From assembly GCA_011799875.1 (NCBI GenBank), contig CM022303.1, positions 195,517,630 to 195,581,629 of the forward strand: 64,000 nucleotides of DNA. Reading direction: 5' to 3'. The stretch is from Thinopyrum elongatum. Lineage: Eukaryota; Streptophyta; Magnoliopsida; Poales; Poaceae. The notes beneath the pieces were generated by a model, which did not search any database, had not been told where the DNA came from, and was given only the letters and a program-made list of their open reading frames with translations. Of the stretch, positions 34,190-45,310 are shown in pieces; positions within the stretch are counted from its first letter, which is position 1; each line of letters starts with the position of its first letter. A program made the position numbers and the translations under genes.

Positions 34190-37042
34190 ATGGATTGGTA
34201 CAGCGACCTACTCCTCTGCTTCCTATGTTAATTTGGTGCACGATGTGGATGTGATGTATTTTAGGCATGATTAAATATGTATTTTGGTTCAACTCTGACT
34301 GAAACAACTTGTTGGTTCAGTTTCTTGTATGAAGAACAAATAGGACGAACACCTTTTCTTTTCCTTTTTGTTCAAGATTCATTTCTAATTCTAAACCAAA
34401 CTGAAATTGCAAATAGTCTAGAATGAATGAAGCAGAGAGTCCTTCCTTCTTTGGCAGCTGGCACAATTCCTTGTACAATTCCTTCTCAAGGTGCAGGTGT
34501 TTGTGGAGGTGATTGACCTCTGTTTTTTCACTCTGTGTATCAAGGTGCAGCTGCTGAGCATTGATAGGTGTTGTTCGGTGTACCTCGACATGATTTCCAG
34601 GACATGAAATGTGAGCTATCTAAGCTGCTCCTTTGTTCCTGGACATGATTTATCCTTCGATTTGAGCTGCTCAACATTATCTTGTTATGTATCTTGTCCG
34701 TCATGTGCAACGGCAACAGGATTTGCAGAGTACAAGGGTGGGATCATCGAGGTGTTCGGTGGTAGGCTCGCTCGGCCCCAGCGTCTTCTGTTGAACGGAC
34801 ATGCCGTCTCTTCGGCGTCGTCTACATGAGAGCCATGGTGAGCTCTCTTCTCCCCGCCTCCGTTTGCTTGCTCTGAGCTCATGCTTGTGAGAAACTACAT
34901 GTCACCTCGCTTGTACTCCCTAGCTACACCACACCTTGTTGAATACACTAGTCATGCTCTTGCATACATGTTTTGTTGGTATTGAAATATATGATGTACG
35001 CTGATCCTGATTCGCGGTATGGCCAATGTTTCCCCTCCCTGCTCTTAGTTCATCCTTGGATCTTGTGTTTGTGTGATGATTTTTTGAATCTCTTGCAGAC
35101 TGGGGTGTGCAGTACGTCCGCAGGTGCCACGGATCCGGAGCCTGATGTTGCTGCTGAAGAGCAGAGCGATCAAGCTCCCCCAAAGGGACATCTGGAGGGC
35201 CTTACTCATCAGGTGAGCTGATGTTTGCCCGAGCGCTTTGACTAGTGATGCTTTTTTTCTGAGAGAGAGAGAGAAGTGATATTGATGTTGTGGTTGCTAT
35301 TTCGTGCTTCATAAGATGGTAGTTGGTAGTGGGATAGGCTGTTGTCCTCGTTGGGTAGAATGTCTGCCTCGCCCTGATCTAATCTGTGTGTCGTGCCTGT
35401 GTTTCGGTGCTGGTAAGATTGCCAGAATCTAGCAACAGATGTGAGGCTTGCCACTGAATAATTTTGTTGGCCAACTTTTTTATAAACTGAACACCTGTAA
35501 GAAAAGGCCGATGTAGTATTGCTTAGTCTATACTTAATACTATATAGATTTTACAACCTGATATGATCAGCGGAGAATAAAACAGTGCAAGCGCCTGCCA
35601 GTAGCACCATGATCAACTTTGCATACTAGTAGCTGCTATACACATCCAGATTTCACCGTGAGTAGTTATTCTAGGCATAGAAGCTGAACCCATCTTCAAC
35701 AGTTATTCTAAACACAGATTTTGATGTGTGACCTGTTAATGAAGTATTGGTTGGTTGTGATTCCAAGCATAGATCTCTTGACGTTACTACTTATTACTGC
35801 AAGCATGTTATCTTGACATACTGCATTTCAATCTAAATATGTTGGCAAGAGCGTCTAAATTAATTTAGTATATATGCACGTTTCATCTTAGTCTCTCAGT
35901 ATGGTTGGATGTGTGCTTCAGGGGGATAAACTGCTATCTATGCTCGTTATTGGCTCTGAAGTTTTATGTCTGTCCAGTGTGTAAGGAGCTCTAATTTCTC
36001 TTTCTAGCGCCTAAATTATGCCATGTGGCCCCTTCAATCGAAAAAGAACAACCAAAGCCATGACACTTTTTTGATGGATCGGAGGGAATACGTATATATA
36101 GACTGAACTATATATATTGCAAGGACTTGAACTACTATGTGTCTCTATGTGGAGTTTTACTTCGCCTGATCTCATATACATAGATTGCATTCCTCTGGTT
36201 GTGCTTCCCTGAATCAGCCATTTCTTATGCTGTTTCTTTTGACTGACCGGGTCAGGTCCTCGTTGTAGAAGTCGAACAAGTGCCTGGCCTGCTATATAAT
36301 TCTTGTTTGTTCTAAATTTTTGTTTGTTCTAGAGTATAATTGTTTGTCCTTGTGTTTTTGTCTCCTCTCTTTTCATCTTGAGTATGACTTGGTCAATGTC
36401 TATATAGCCTGAAAAAAATCTGGATCGCCTTTGGTTTGTTGCGATTCCAAGCATGGAGTTGTTGACGTTATTACTCCTACTTGTTACTGTAAGGGAAGGG
36501 AGCATCTTGTCCTGACTAATTAACTGAATTTTGACCTGTCTGAATACAGTATGTTAGTATGGGCAAGCGTAGCATTTTGTGTTGAACTGAAGAAACATTA
36601 GCCAGCTGGCGCAGCCCATGCACTAAAACCTGAAGATCAGCCAAATCTTATGTACAAGTACAAATTAACTCTGATGGCCATTACATTGACTTCCAAGTAC
36701 TTATTACATTGACTTCCCAGTACTTATTACATTGACTTCCCAGTACTTATTTATGTAAACATGTTCTTTTTACTGCTACATTATGGTTGAAATGTCAATA
36801 TTTTTAAACTCACTGTTTAGATTCTGCAATCATAAGCATCACTTGTTGTCTGGTCTTAGACAGATTATTGTTTGAGTTAAGTTCATCGAACAACTTTTGC
36901 AATACCCCATTCTGCCCAACACCAACCCCCAAGCTTGGTTCGATATAAAAGTAGAACTGTTCATTGCTAGTTTAATGCTCCAGCATTGATAACACTCCCT
37001 TCATGCTTGCTGACCCACACCTTGCTCGGTTGTTCTTGCAGT
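34190..37042. other. Intron-like, AT-rich DNA in element G
   Basis: Apart from the small GC-richer islands mentioned for the transcription unit, this holds nothing I can name. A GA microsatellite lies at about 35262-35274 and a 23-bp tandem repeat at 36681-36752. Confidence 0.4.
36681..36752. repeat. 23-bp tandem repeat (three copies) in element G
   Basis: ACATTGACTTCC(A/C)AGTACTT is repeated at 36683, 36706 and 36729 with a strict 23-base period. Confidence 0.85.
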
Positions 37043-37375
37043 CCCGATGAGGCCATGGTGCTTACCTTGCTGGAGCGCATCAACCCCGACCATGGCACCA
37101 CATTCACAGTCTTGAGGTAGCCGTGCTGTAACTGCATCAACGCTATCTTCTCCGACTAGATAAGTCTACGGTCTATCCCATTATTTTCTTTTGTTACTTG
37201 GTCGATGAGCCATGATGCCATGACATATATTATTGTGTTGATTCCCTATGTGATGCAGAAGCTATGGTGTTTTGTTTTGAGTCTGTTGTAAATTGTAATT
37301 GATAATGATTTGTGTAAAATTAGTGTAGAACATATGTCTTGTTATCTTAAATCATTCATGCCGTGCTCAATGAAC

Positions 37376-40190
37376 TGTAGCGACCCGACCCGAATGGATC
37401 GAATCTCTGTGTTCAAGTGTCATCCCTGGATCGGTAATGCTGACACACACAGTACTCGAAGGATTTATAACAGAGTGCAATCACACACTTATTACATCGA
37501 ATGTCTCAAAAGAGAACTGATTACAATAAATATGGCTTAAGGCCATCTAAATAAGATAACAGCGGAAGGCTTGGAAGATAAAGTGAGTCCATCAACTCCA
37601 ACGGCATAGCTGAGTGCACGACAACGACCTAGCACACCTTACTCTCCGTCTGAAAAGTCTGCAACATGATACGTTGCAGCCCGAAACGGGTCAGCACATG
37701 GAATATGCTGGCAATATAACACAGTAGAGCAATGAACAGAATAATTGCTAATACTACATGCATATTTGGCTGGTGGAAAGCTCTAGGGTTATACTGTTTT
37801 GCGAAAAGCCAAATTTTCCCTACAACAAAGGAATATATTTTATTTAACTATCATGGTGGTTGTTGAACATTGAGAAGGTAAAACCCCCTCCCAATCCCAA
37901 TTAAAAGTAATCATTAATCCCAACAAATTAATTTAGAGTGATGGGATTCAATATGATGATCCAAGAACCAGATACTCAAGATGTCCATAACCGGGGACAC
38001 GGCAAATCATGATTAGTTTGTACACTCTGCAGAGGTTTGTGCACTTTTCCCCACAAGACTCGATCTCCTCCGTTGGATTTCTCGCACTACATGGTGTTTG
38101 AGAAACGGATGACCGAGACACAGTCTTTCAGAAACATTTACTCTTTACTCTGGGTAGACAGTTACACCTACTTTCCCCTACATCTGCTAGCCTACCACTG
38201 AAAGAGGTCATGTAACATACTCAACTATGCTAGAGCCCATAATAGCTTGTGGCTGCACACGGAAGTTTCTAGCATGAATAATCTTATGATCCCTTTGAGC
38301 CTGGGTGGCGGACCGTAGGAGGATCACACGGTATATCCCCGGGATCTCCTAGGACAACACTGGTATATCCCCAGGTGCCCAAACAAGCAATCCACCCAGA
38401 TGTGTATTAAAGTTGCCACCTTAAGTTGAACCATTAATTAAAAATCTCACATCTGTCATGGATACACTCAAACCCAATCCACGTCTACGAGCATAGCATG
38501 GCAACATAAGCATAGCGTAGAAGTAACTCCCAAGGGTTTGTTATTAAAAAGGGTAATAGGTTCTACCTCATCATCTACTTCCCAGTACCCACAAGTTAAT
38601 CACATCCTAATCATGCAATGTTTGAGGGTCGAAACTAATGCATAAAAACTGGGTAACGAAGAAGTATGATCAATGTGTTACTTGCCTTGCTGACGATCTG
38701 CAAATCCTAAAGACTCGTAGTAGCACGCTTCGCACTCCGGGAACTCTATCGCAAACAAACAATAGCATACATAAGCAATCAAGCGAAGATGCACGGGTAA
38801 AACCCAAATGAGAAGACCTAACCAGAAAGTTCAACTGAAGAACTCTGGTTTGCAAAAAGAATCAAATCAAACGGAGCAACGAAACTCAAACTGCGAAAGA
38901 AACACGCTTTGATTACTAATCTGGACTAAAGTCAAACTTTACAGTAGCAAAAACTTGTTTAAGTTGGTTAAACAGAAAGAGGGCTTCGAGACGAAGATCT
39001 AGGCGCTTGAATCGCCTGATTCCGACAAACGAGCGAAAAGTTATACTAAAACGAAAATCGGATCAGAAATCGCGATCGAAAATAATCGCGGAAAATCCGA
39101 GAAAAAGAAAAACTAACGAACAGGCTAACGAACGAACGTTCGCTGTCTGCGGTTAAACGGTGAAAACCGTTCGTTAAAACGAACGTACGGACGAACGTCC
39201 GCTAAATAACTAAACCGACGGAAAACCGATCTAAAAAGAATAAACCGGAATTTAAAAAAAAACCGAATCTAGATCTAGGGTTTACCAAAAAAACCAAACG
39301 GTTAACTGGAAAAATCCGGGCGTCGGATCCGGCGAGCGGCGGCTCCGGCGAGGCGAGGCTGCAGCGGCGGCGGGGTGCGGCGGCAGCGCGAGCGGCGAGG
39401 CGACGGGGCGGGGCGCGCGGCAAGCGGCGCTGCAGCGGCGGCGGCGAGCGGCGGACGCGGCGGCGGCGGCTGCTGCTGCTTGCTGCTGCTGCGGCGGCAG
39501 GCGGCGGCGAGCGGCGGCTTGGGGCTCCAGGGGGGGGCCCGGGTCGGCTTTTAAAGAGGGGGAGGGGTGGCGGCTTGGGGAAGGGGCGACGGGAGAGGTG
39601 CGGCGGCGAGAGACTCGGAGAGTCCGGTCGGCCACGGGGAGGAAAGGCGGCGGCGGCCTGCTGGGCCGGCTGGGCTTCGGCCCAGTTCGGTCCGACGGAT
39701 TTTTTTTTTAATAATTCGCGCGCAAAAAACAATAAAAGAAATACTAAACGGACTCCAAATTCCCGAAATAAATTTTCCCCGTCCTCTAAAAATCTCCCGG
39801 ACAAGGTAAACATTTATTGGGACTCTAATGCAATTTTGAAAAATGCATATTTTTTTCTAAATTAAATAAAATTGCAATAAAATCCAAATAAATTATTATT
39901 TGATTTTAATATTTTCCTCCATATTCCATTTATTTTGGAGAAGTCATATATCTCCCTTCATATATTTTTAATATGAAATATTTTCGGAGAGAAAAATAAT
40001 TAAACCAAATTGATCCCTGTTTCATATTTGAGAAAATTCAAATATGAAAACGGTGAAATCCCCAACTCTCTCCGTGGGTCCTTGAGTTGCTTAGAATTTT
40101 CGAGGATCGCAAAACGAAATGCAATAAAATATGACATGCAGTGAATGATCTATGTATAACATTCCAAATTAAAAAATTTGGGATGTTACA
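37376..40190 (-). repeat. 3' LTR of element F
   Basis: This 2815-bp LTR on the - strand runs from TGTAACATCCCAAATT to GGTCGGGTCGCTACA. A very GC-rich (GGC)n-like segment lies at 39300-39690. It produces long ORFs on the - strand (Pro/Arg/Ala-rich) that are composition artefacts. A CTTTAAAAG TATA-like word is at 39548-39556. At least nine single-base deletions relative to the 5' LTR cluster between about 39700 and 40015. Confidence 0.95.
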
Positions 40191-40202
40191 AACCTACCCC
40201 CC

Positions 40203-43200
40203 TTAAGATGAATCTCGCCCTCGAGATTCGGGTTGGCTAGAAAATAGGTGTGGGTGGTCCTTCCGGAGGTCTTCTTCGCGCTCCCAGGTGGCTTCATCTT
40301 CGGTATGGTGACTCCACTGAACTTTGCAAAACTTGATAACTTTGTTGCGTGTAACTCGGCTGGCAAACTCGAGAATCTTGACGGGTTTCTCCTCGTAGGT
40401 TAGATCACTATCCAATTGAATTGCTTCTAGGGGCACTGTATCTCTTAGAGAAATATCAGCCATCTCCGCATGGCACTTCTTTAACTGGGAAACGTGAAAC
40501 ACATCATGAACTCCTGACAGTCCTTCGGGCAATTCCAACTTGTAGGCAACTTCACCCATACGTTCCAATACTCGGTATGGTCCTACAAACCTCGGGGCTA
40601 ACTTTCCTTTAACTCCAAAACGTTTCACTCCTCGTAAGAGTGATACTCGTAGATATGCTCTGTCTCCGACTTCATAGGTTACCTCCTTGCGTTTTGGATC
40701 GGCATAACTCTTCTGTCTGGACTGGGCTACTTTCAGTCTATCTCGAATCAGCTTAACCTTCTCTTCGGATTCCTTAATCAAATCCGGTCCAAACAACTGA
40801 CGGTCTCCAACTTCATCCCACATCAACGGTGTTCTGCACCTCCTTCCATACAAAGCCTCGAAAGGTGCCATCTTCAAACTGGCTTGGTAGCTGTTGTTGT
40901 ATGAGAACTCCGCGTAGGGCAGATTGTCATCCCAACTAGATCCATAATCTAGCGCACAAGCTCTTAACATGTCCTCCAGGATCTGATTGACTCTCTCGGT
41001 CTGTCCATCTGTCTGCGGATGAAAAGCTGTACTAAACTCTAGCCTGGTTCCCAATGTCTGGTGTAGTTGGCGCCAAAACTTGGAAGTAAACTGGGTTCCT
41101 CTATCTGATACGATGGTCCTCGGAACTCCGTGCAGACATACGATCCTGGTCATATATATCTTGGCCAACTTCGCACTCATATATGTGGTTTTCACTGGAA
41201 TAAAGTGAGCTACTTTGGTCAAACGATCCACTACTACCCAGATAGAATCATATCCTGATCGGGTCCTGGGTAATCCGGTGATGAAATCCATGCCAAGTTT
41301 ATCCCACTTCCATTCGGGTATTGGCATAGGCTGTAGCAATCCTGCGGGCTTCTGATGCTCTGCCTTCACGCTCTGACATACATCACATACGGCTACATAC
41401 TCAGCAATATCCCTCTTCATACCCGTCCACCAGAAACGCACTTTTAAATCCAAATACATCTTGGTGTTTCCGGGGTGTATCGAGTATGGCGAGTCATGAG
41501 CCTCCTGTAGTATCAACTTCCTGATCTCGGCATTATTGGGTACATACACACGGTCCTCAAACCATAAGGTGTCGCGCTCATCTTCACGAAAACCTTTGGC
41601 TTTTCCTTTGCGCATTCTATCCTTTATCTCGGCAATTTCTTTGTCATCTTTCTGAGCTTCTCGAATCCTTTCCAATAATGTTGACTGAACTTCCATAACT
41701 GCGACAAAACCTCTAGGGACTATCCCCAAACGAAACTCCCTAAGATCTTCGGATAACCCCTTTGGTAAACCTCCGCTTTTGAGGGTATTGACATAACTCT
41801 TCCGGCTCAAAGCGTCTGCTACGACATTGGCCTTTCCTGGATGATAATGCAACTTCATATCATAATCCTTTATAAGTTCCAACCATCTCCTCTGCCTGAG
41901 GTTCAGCTCCTTCTGAGTGAAAATATACTTCAAGCTCTTGTGATCCGTGTACACATCACAACGGTTCCCAATAAGAAAATGTCTCCAAGTCTTAAGTGCA
42001 TGAACTACAGCTGCTAACTCCAAGTCATGCGTGGCATAATTCAACTCATGCGGCCGAAGCTGACATGAGGCATATGAAACAACTCTTCCTTCCTGCATAA
42101 GTACTCCTCCCAGTCCTAAGCGAGAAGCGTCGCAATACACTTGGAAATCCTTGCGTATCTCTGGCAGAATCAGAACTGGGGCTGTAACCAAACGTTTCTT
42201 CAGTTCCTGAAAACTTGCCTCACATTCATCTGTCCATTTGAACTTAGTGTCCTTCTTCAGTAACTCCGTCATAGGCTTCGCAATCTTGGAAAAATTCTCG
42301 ATAAATCTCCGATAATATCCTGCAAGTCCAAGAAAACTGCGGATCTCCCCCACTGAGGTGGGTGCCAACCACTTAGTGACAGACTGAACCTTAGTGGGGT
42401 CTACTGCTATACCTTCGCCCGATATAACATGTCCAAGAAATCCAACTTCCTTCAACCAAAACTCACATTTGCTGAACTTGGCATACAACTGATGTTCCCT
42501 GAGCTTCTCGAGAACTAAACGCAGATGCTCCTTGTGCTCCTCTTCATTCTTTGAGTATATCAAGATATCATCAATGAACACCACGACAAACTTATCCAAG
42601 AACTCCATGAACACCTTGTTCATCATACTCATGAAATAGGCAGGGGCATTAGTCAATCCAAATGACATAACTATGTACTCATATAGCCCATACCGGGTGG
42701 TGAAGGCTGTCTTAGGTATATCCTGTTCTCGGATCTTCAGCTGGTGATACCCTGATCTCAGATCGATCTTGGAGAACACTTTAGCTCCTTGCAACTGATC
42801 AAACAAATCATTAATCATTGGCAGTGGGTACTTGTTCTTAATCGTCACTTCATTCAATGCGCGATAATCAACAACCATTCTCAAGGATCCATCCTTCTTC
42901 TCAACTAAGAGCACTGGGGCTCCCCACGGTGATGAACTTCGTCGAATGTAACCTTTCTCCAATAATTCCTTGATCTGCTTCTTAATCTCCTCCAGATCAT
43001 TTGCGGGCATCCGGTATGGTCTCTTTGATATTGGTCCGGTGCCTGGCAACAACTCTATCAAGAATTCAATGTCTCGATCCGGCGGCATGCCTGGTAACTC
43101 CTCTGGAAATACATCTGGGTAATCCTTCACAATAGGCACCTCCTCCTGAACAACTCCCATGAGAGAATTTACTTGGCTCCTTCTAGGCACATGCCTAGAA

Positions 43201-43895
43201 ACATACTTGATCCTTTTTCCCTCCGGGGTGGTAAGCAAAATCGACTTACTCGCACAATCGATGCTTCCTCCATACATCGATAGCCAATCCATGCCTAGTA
43301 TCACATCCAATCCTTGTGACTTCAAAACTATCAGGTCTGAGGGGAAAACATGACTTCCAATGATCAATGGCATCTGAAAACATCCTTGTCTTGCCATATA
43401 CTCCGCACCGGGTGATCTTACTAACATGGGTGTCCTAAGTACCTTAGTGGGCAACTTATACTTATCCACGAATCCCCTTGATATGTATGAATGCGATGCA
43501 CCAGTATCGAAAAGAACAATTGCAATAAAAGACTTAACCAAAAACTTACCGATAACTGCATCAGGCTGCTCCTCAACCTCCTCCACGTTCACGTGGTTCA
43601 CTTGTCCTCGGTTGAATGGATTGGGCTTCTTCCCAGCGCTTCCATTACCATTGCCGTTCTTCAATTCTGGACATTCGTTGGCATAATGTCCAGTCTTCCC
43701 GCACTTGAAACAGGTAATGTGGCTTTGATCCTTCTTGGCGGGTGTGGCTGGGTTAGAGCGGTTCTGATTGCTGCCTGCTCCATGTCCATTTCCATTCTTG
43801 TGGCCATTATGGTTGTGTGAACTTCCTCCATTGTGGTTATGACCTCCATGGTTATGAACAAGCCCTCCCGAGTTCGGGGTGAACCGGGGCTTCTG
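40203..43895 (-). CDS. pol: pol region of element F gag-pol (zinc knuckle, protease, RT, RNase H, integrase, chromodomain)
   Basis: The frame is open from just after the gag TAG (43896) to the stop at 40203. In order: CCHC zinc knuckle ([14 protein letters not shown], about 43690-43730); aspartic protease ([12 protein letters not shown]); RT with FIDD in [11 protein letters not shown]; RNase H ([21 protein letters not shown]); integrase zinc finger (H...H, CDVCQS); integrase core with Asp (GMDFITGLP), Asp (VSDRGTQF) and Glu (DGQTERVNQ); a GPY/F motif ([12 protein letters not shown]); and a C-terminal chromodomain ([18 protein letters not shown]). Chromodomains can direct insertion to modified chromatin. 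All catalytic residues I can check are present. Gag and pol form one frame in this lineage, so expression depends on passing the TAG. Confidence 0.93.
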   Translation of the reverse strand, partial: QKPRFTPNSGGLVHNHGGHNHNGGSSHNHNGHKNGNGHGAGSNQNRSNPATPAKKDQSHITCFKCGKTGHYANECPELKNGNGNGSAGKKPNPFNRGQVNHVNVEEVEEQPDAVIGKFLVKSFIAIVLFDTGASHSYISRGFVDKYKLPTKVLRTPMLVRSPGAEYMARQGCFQMPLIIGSHVFPSDLIVLKSQGLDVILGMDWLSMYGGSIDCASKSILLTTPEGKRIKYVSRHVPRRSQVNSLMGVVQEEVPIVKDYPDVFPEELPGMPPDRDIEFLIELLPGTGPISKRPYRMPANDLEEIKKQIKELLEKGYIRRSSSPWGAPVLLVEKKDGSLRMVVDYRALNEVTIKNKYPLPMINDLFDQLQGAKVFSKIDLRSGYHQLKIREQDIPKTAFTTRYGLYEYIVMSFGLTNAPAYFMSMMNKVFMEFLDKFVVVFIDDILIYSKNEEEHKEHLRLVLEKLREHQLYAKFSKCEFWLKEVGFLGHVISGEGIAVDPTKVQSVTKWLAPTSVGEIRSFLGLAGYYRRFIENFSKIAKPMTELLKKDTKFKWTDECEASFQELKKRLVTAPVLILPEIRKDFQVYCDASRLGLGGVLMQEGRVVSYASCQLRPHELNYATHDLELAAVVHALKTWRHFLIGNRCDVYTDHKSLKYIFTQKELNLRQRRWLELIKDYDMKLHYHPGKANVVADALSRKSYVNTLKSGGLPKGLSEDLREFRLGIVPRGFVAVMEVQSTLLERIREAQKDDKEIAEIKDRMRKGKAKGFREDERDTLWFEDRVYVPNNAEIRKLILQEAHDSPYSIHPGNTKMYLDLKVRFWWTGMKRDIAEYVAVCDVCQSVKAEHQKPAGLLQPMPIPEWKWDKLGMDFITGLPRTRSGYDSIWVVVDRLTKVAHFIPVKTTYMSAKLAKIYMTRIVCLHGVPRTIVSDRGTQFTSKFWRQLHQTLGTRLEFSTAFHPQTDGQTERVNQILEDMLRACALDYGSSWDDNLPYAEFSYNNSYQASLKMAPFEALYGRRCRTPLMWDEVGDRQLFGPDLIKESEEKVKLIRDRLKVAQSRQKSYADPKRKEVTYEVGDRAYLRVSLLRGVKRFGVKGKLAPRFVGPYRVLERMGEVAYKLELPEGLSGVHDVFHVSQLKKCHAEMADISLRDTVPLEAIQLDSDLTYEEKPVKILEFASRVTRNKVIKFCKVQWSHHTEDEATWEREEDLRKDHPHLFSSQPESRGRDSS

Positions 43896-44606
43896 CTAAG
43901 CTCCTGAGTTGAACTTCCCTTGTCCATACTTCCTCTTGCGGCTATCAATCTGCTGCTGCTTCCCTTCAATCATAAGAGATTTGTCTACCAACTCCTGGTA
44001 GTTGTTGAATGTTGCCACCATCAACTGCATACTCAGGTCATCATTCAACCCTTCCATAAACTTCTCCTGCTTCGCGGCATCAGTGGCCACATCATCCGGG
44101 GCATAGCGAGCTAATTTACTGAACTCATCCACGTACTGCCCCACGGTACGGTTTCCCTGGCATAAGTTGCGAAACTCACGCTTCTTCATGCTCATAGCTC
44201 CTGCTGAGACATGTGCAGTGCGGAAAGCTTGCTGAAACTGATCCCAAGTGACATTGGCTATAGGGAATGTGGCTATGTAATTCTCCCACCATGAGGCTGC
44301 GGGTCCATCCAATTGATGTGCGGCAAAACGCACCTTCTCAGCGTCAGTGCATCCTGCGGTGGTCAACTCCCTTCCAATCCTGTGTAGCCAGTCATCCGCA
44401 ACTATTGGCTCGGTGCTACTGGAAAACACCGGCGGCTGCAACCTCAGAAAACGGGCTAAGTTGTCACCTGGTGGTGGTGGCGGTGGGTTGTTGTTGTTGT
44501 TGTTGCCTTGGTTCTGAACTAGTAGCTGCATCAGGGTATTCTGCTGTTGAATCAACTGAGTGAGCTCCGGTGGGAAAACAAATCCGGTGTCGCGTCTCGG
44601 AGGCAT
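43896..44606 (-). pseudogene. gag: gag part of element F gag-pol, ended by one in-frame TAG
   Basis: It starts at ATG 44606 (MPPRRDTGFVFPPELTQLIQ) and runs 236 residues to TAG 43896-43898. A Gln/Asn/Pro-rich N-terminus leads into the capsid-like gag domain (DDWLHRIGRELTTAGC, LDGPAASWWENYIATF, FRNLCQGNRTVGQYVDEFSK, FMEGLNDDLSMQLMV). The frame continues without another break into the zinc knuckle and pol, so one base change (probably CAG to TAG) is the only visible lesion. The stop is followed by CAG, which partly resembles readthrough contexts of plant viruses. Its place before the zinc knuckle makes a mutation more likely. Confidence 0.85.
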
Positions 44607-44806
44607 CTGATGGGTTTAGAGGGAAGAGATTAGAATAGAGTAAGGTCTAGTGAGAAGGCACTACCCATATGCACATGAGACAAACACATTCATAACACAC
44701 CACTCAATTCAAGCAAGAGCATACAATCGATCTAACTACCGTTACAAAAGTGCTCGGACTATTACTATTTACATGGGGAAAATACTAATGATAATATGGT
44801 GGTCAT

Positions 44807-45202
44807 CTAGAAATTTTGATCGGTGGAAGACTCCATGATATCCGCTCCAGCTTCGTCTTCATAATCATCATCACTACTGTCGGGGTCGGAGTCGGTGTCG
44901 TCGATGATGATGTAGTCTTCAGATCGAATTTCCTCAGGTTCGTCGTCTTCTTCTCTGGGCGCGGGGTCTCCCATGAATACTCCTAGCTTCCTTGTCAGGT
45001 CGTCATTCTTTTCCACTAGTATTGCGATTTCCTCCTCGTATCCATCGCGTGTAGACTTGAGTTCCTCTTCTAGTACAGTGGCGGTGTAGGTCCCGGTGAA
45101 GCTTGGTATTCCGATGTTCAGGTACCTAGTGACTTCCTTCAAGTGTCGTCCAAAAGGTGTGTCTTCATCCGGTTGTGTAAACTTGTTCCTTGAGTCCGCC
45201 AT
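44807..45202 (-). CDS. Small acidic ORF between 5' LTR and gag of element F (131 residues)
   Basis: ATG 45202 opens the first ORF of the presumed genomic RNA, about 100 bases after the 5' LTR; gag begins 200 bases beyond its end. The first half is a predicted helix (FTGTYTATVLEEELKSTRDG, EEEIAILVEKNDDLTRKLG) with coiled-coil character. The second half is strongly acidic (REEDDEPEEIRSEDY, DDTDSDPDSSDDDYEDEAG). No known domain is recognised. Chromoviruses normally lack a gene here. The intact frame in a young element suggests a real product. Its length and acidity could fit a histone- or RNA-binding partner, but that is speculation. Confidence 0.6.
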   Translation of the reverse strand: MADSRNKFTQPDEDTPFGRHLKEVTRYLNIGIPSFTGTYTATVLEEELKSTRDGYEEEIAILVEKNDDLTRKLGVFMGDPAPREEDDEPEEIRSEDYIIIDDTDSDPDSSDDDYEDEAGADIMESSTDQNF

Positions 45203-45294
45203 CCTAGGGAATAGGAGATGGAGAGAAGTCAGAAATGAGTAGAGAAGAGTGACCTATGGCTTTTCTTAGTGGTCGTGTCCTACAGTCAGCGTGT

Positions 45295-45306
45295 GCTCTG
45301 ATACCA
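45295..45306 (-). promoter_or_regulatory. Primer binding site of element F (initiator Met tRNA)
   Basis: The - strand reads TGGTATCAGAGC a few bases inside the 5' LTR, the exact complement of the plant initiator methionine tRNA 3' end. This is typical of Tekay chromoviruses. Confidence 0.92.
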
Positions 45307-45310
45307 TCTC

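Larger units (their letters stand above)
33060..37140 (+). other. Gene-like, apparently spliced transcription unit in element G, not recognised
   Basis: Composition changes abruptly to GC- and CT-rich at about 33060. A leader with GCTAGGGTTTCGG, common in plant 5' UTRs, leads to a donor at 33763 (GTGCGTCC). Plausible exons follow at 33833-34003 and 34084-34187, giving a short frame from ATG 33839 (MPSSLEHRDAMDDGRFLPCL). More exon-like, GC-richer islands with AG/GT borders lie at about 34720-34840, 35099-35212 and 37043-37140 (DEAMVLTLLERINPDHGTTF). A 27-bp repeat at 33407-33490 makes a His/Arg/Pro-rich ORF that is probably not translated. I recognise no family. It may be a captured host gene fragment or a non-coding RNA driven by the transposon. 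Confidence 0.35.

Noticed and set aside
39202..39813. Long Pro/Arg/Ala-rich ORFs in the F LTRs (also 47143-47749)
   Set aside because: They arise from (GGC)n-rich LTR sequence, are open in several frames, and have no domain or conserved start.
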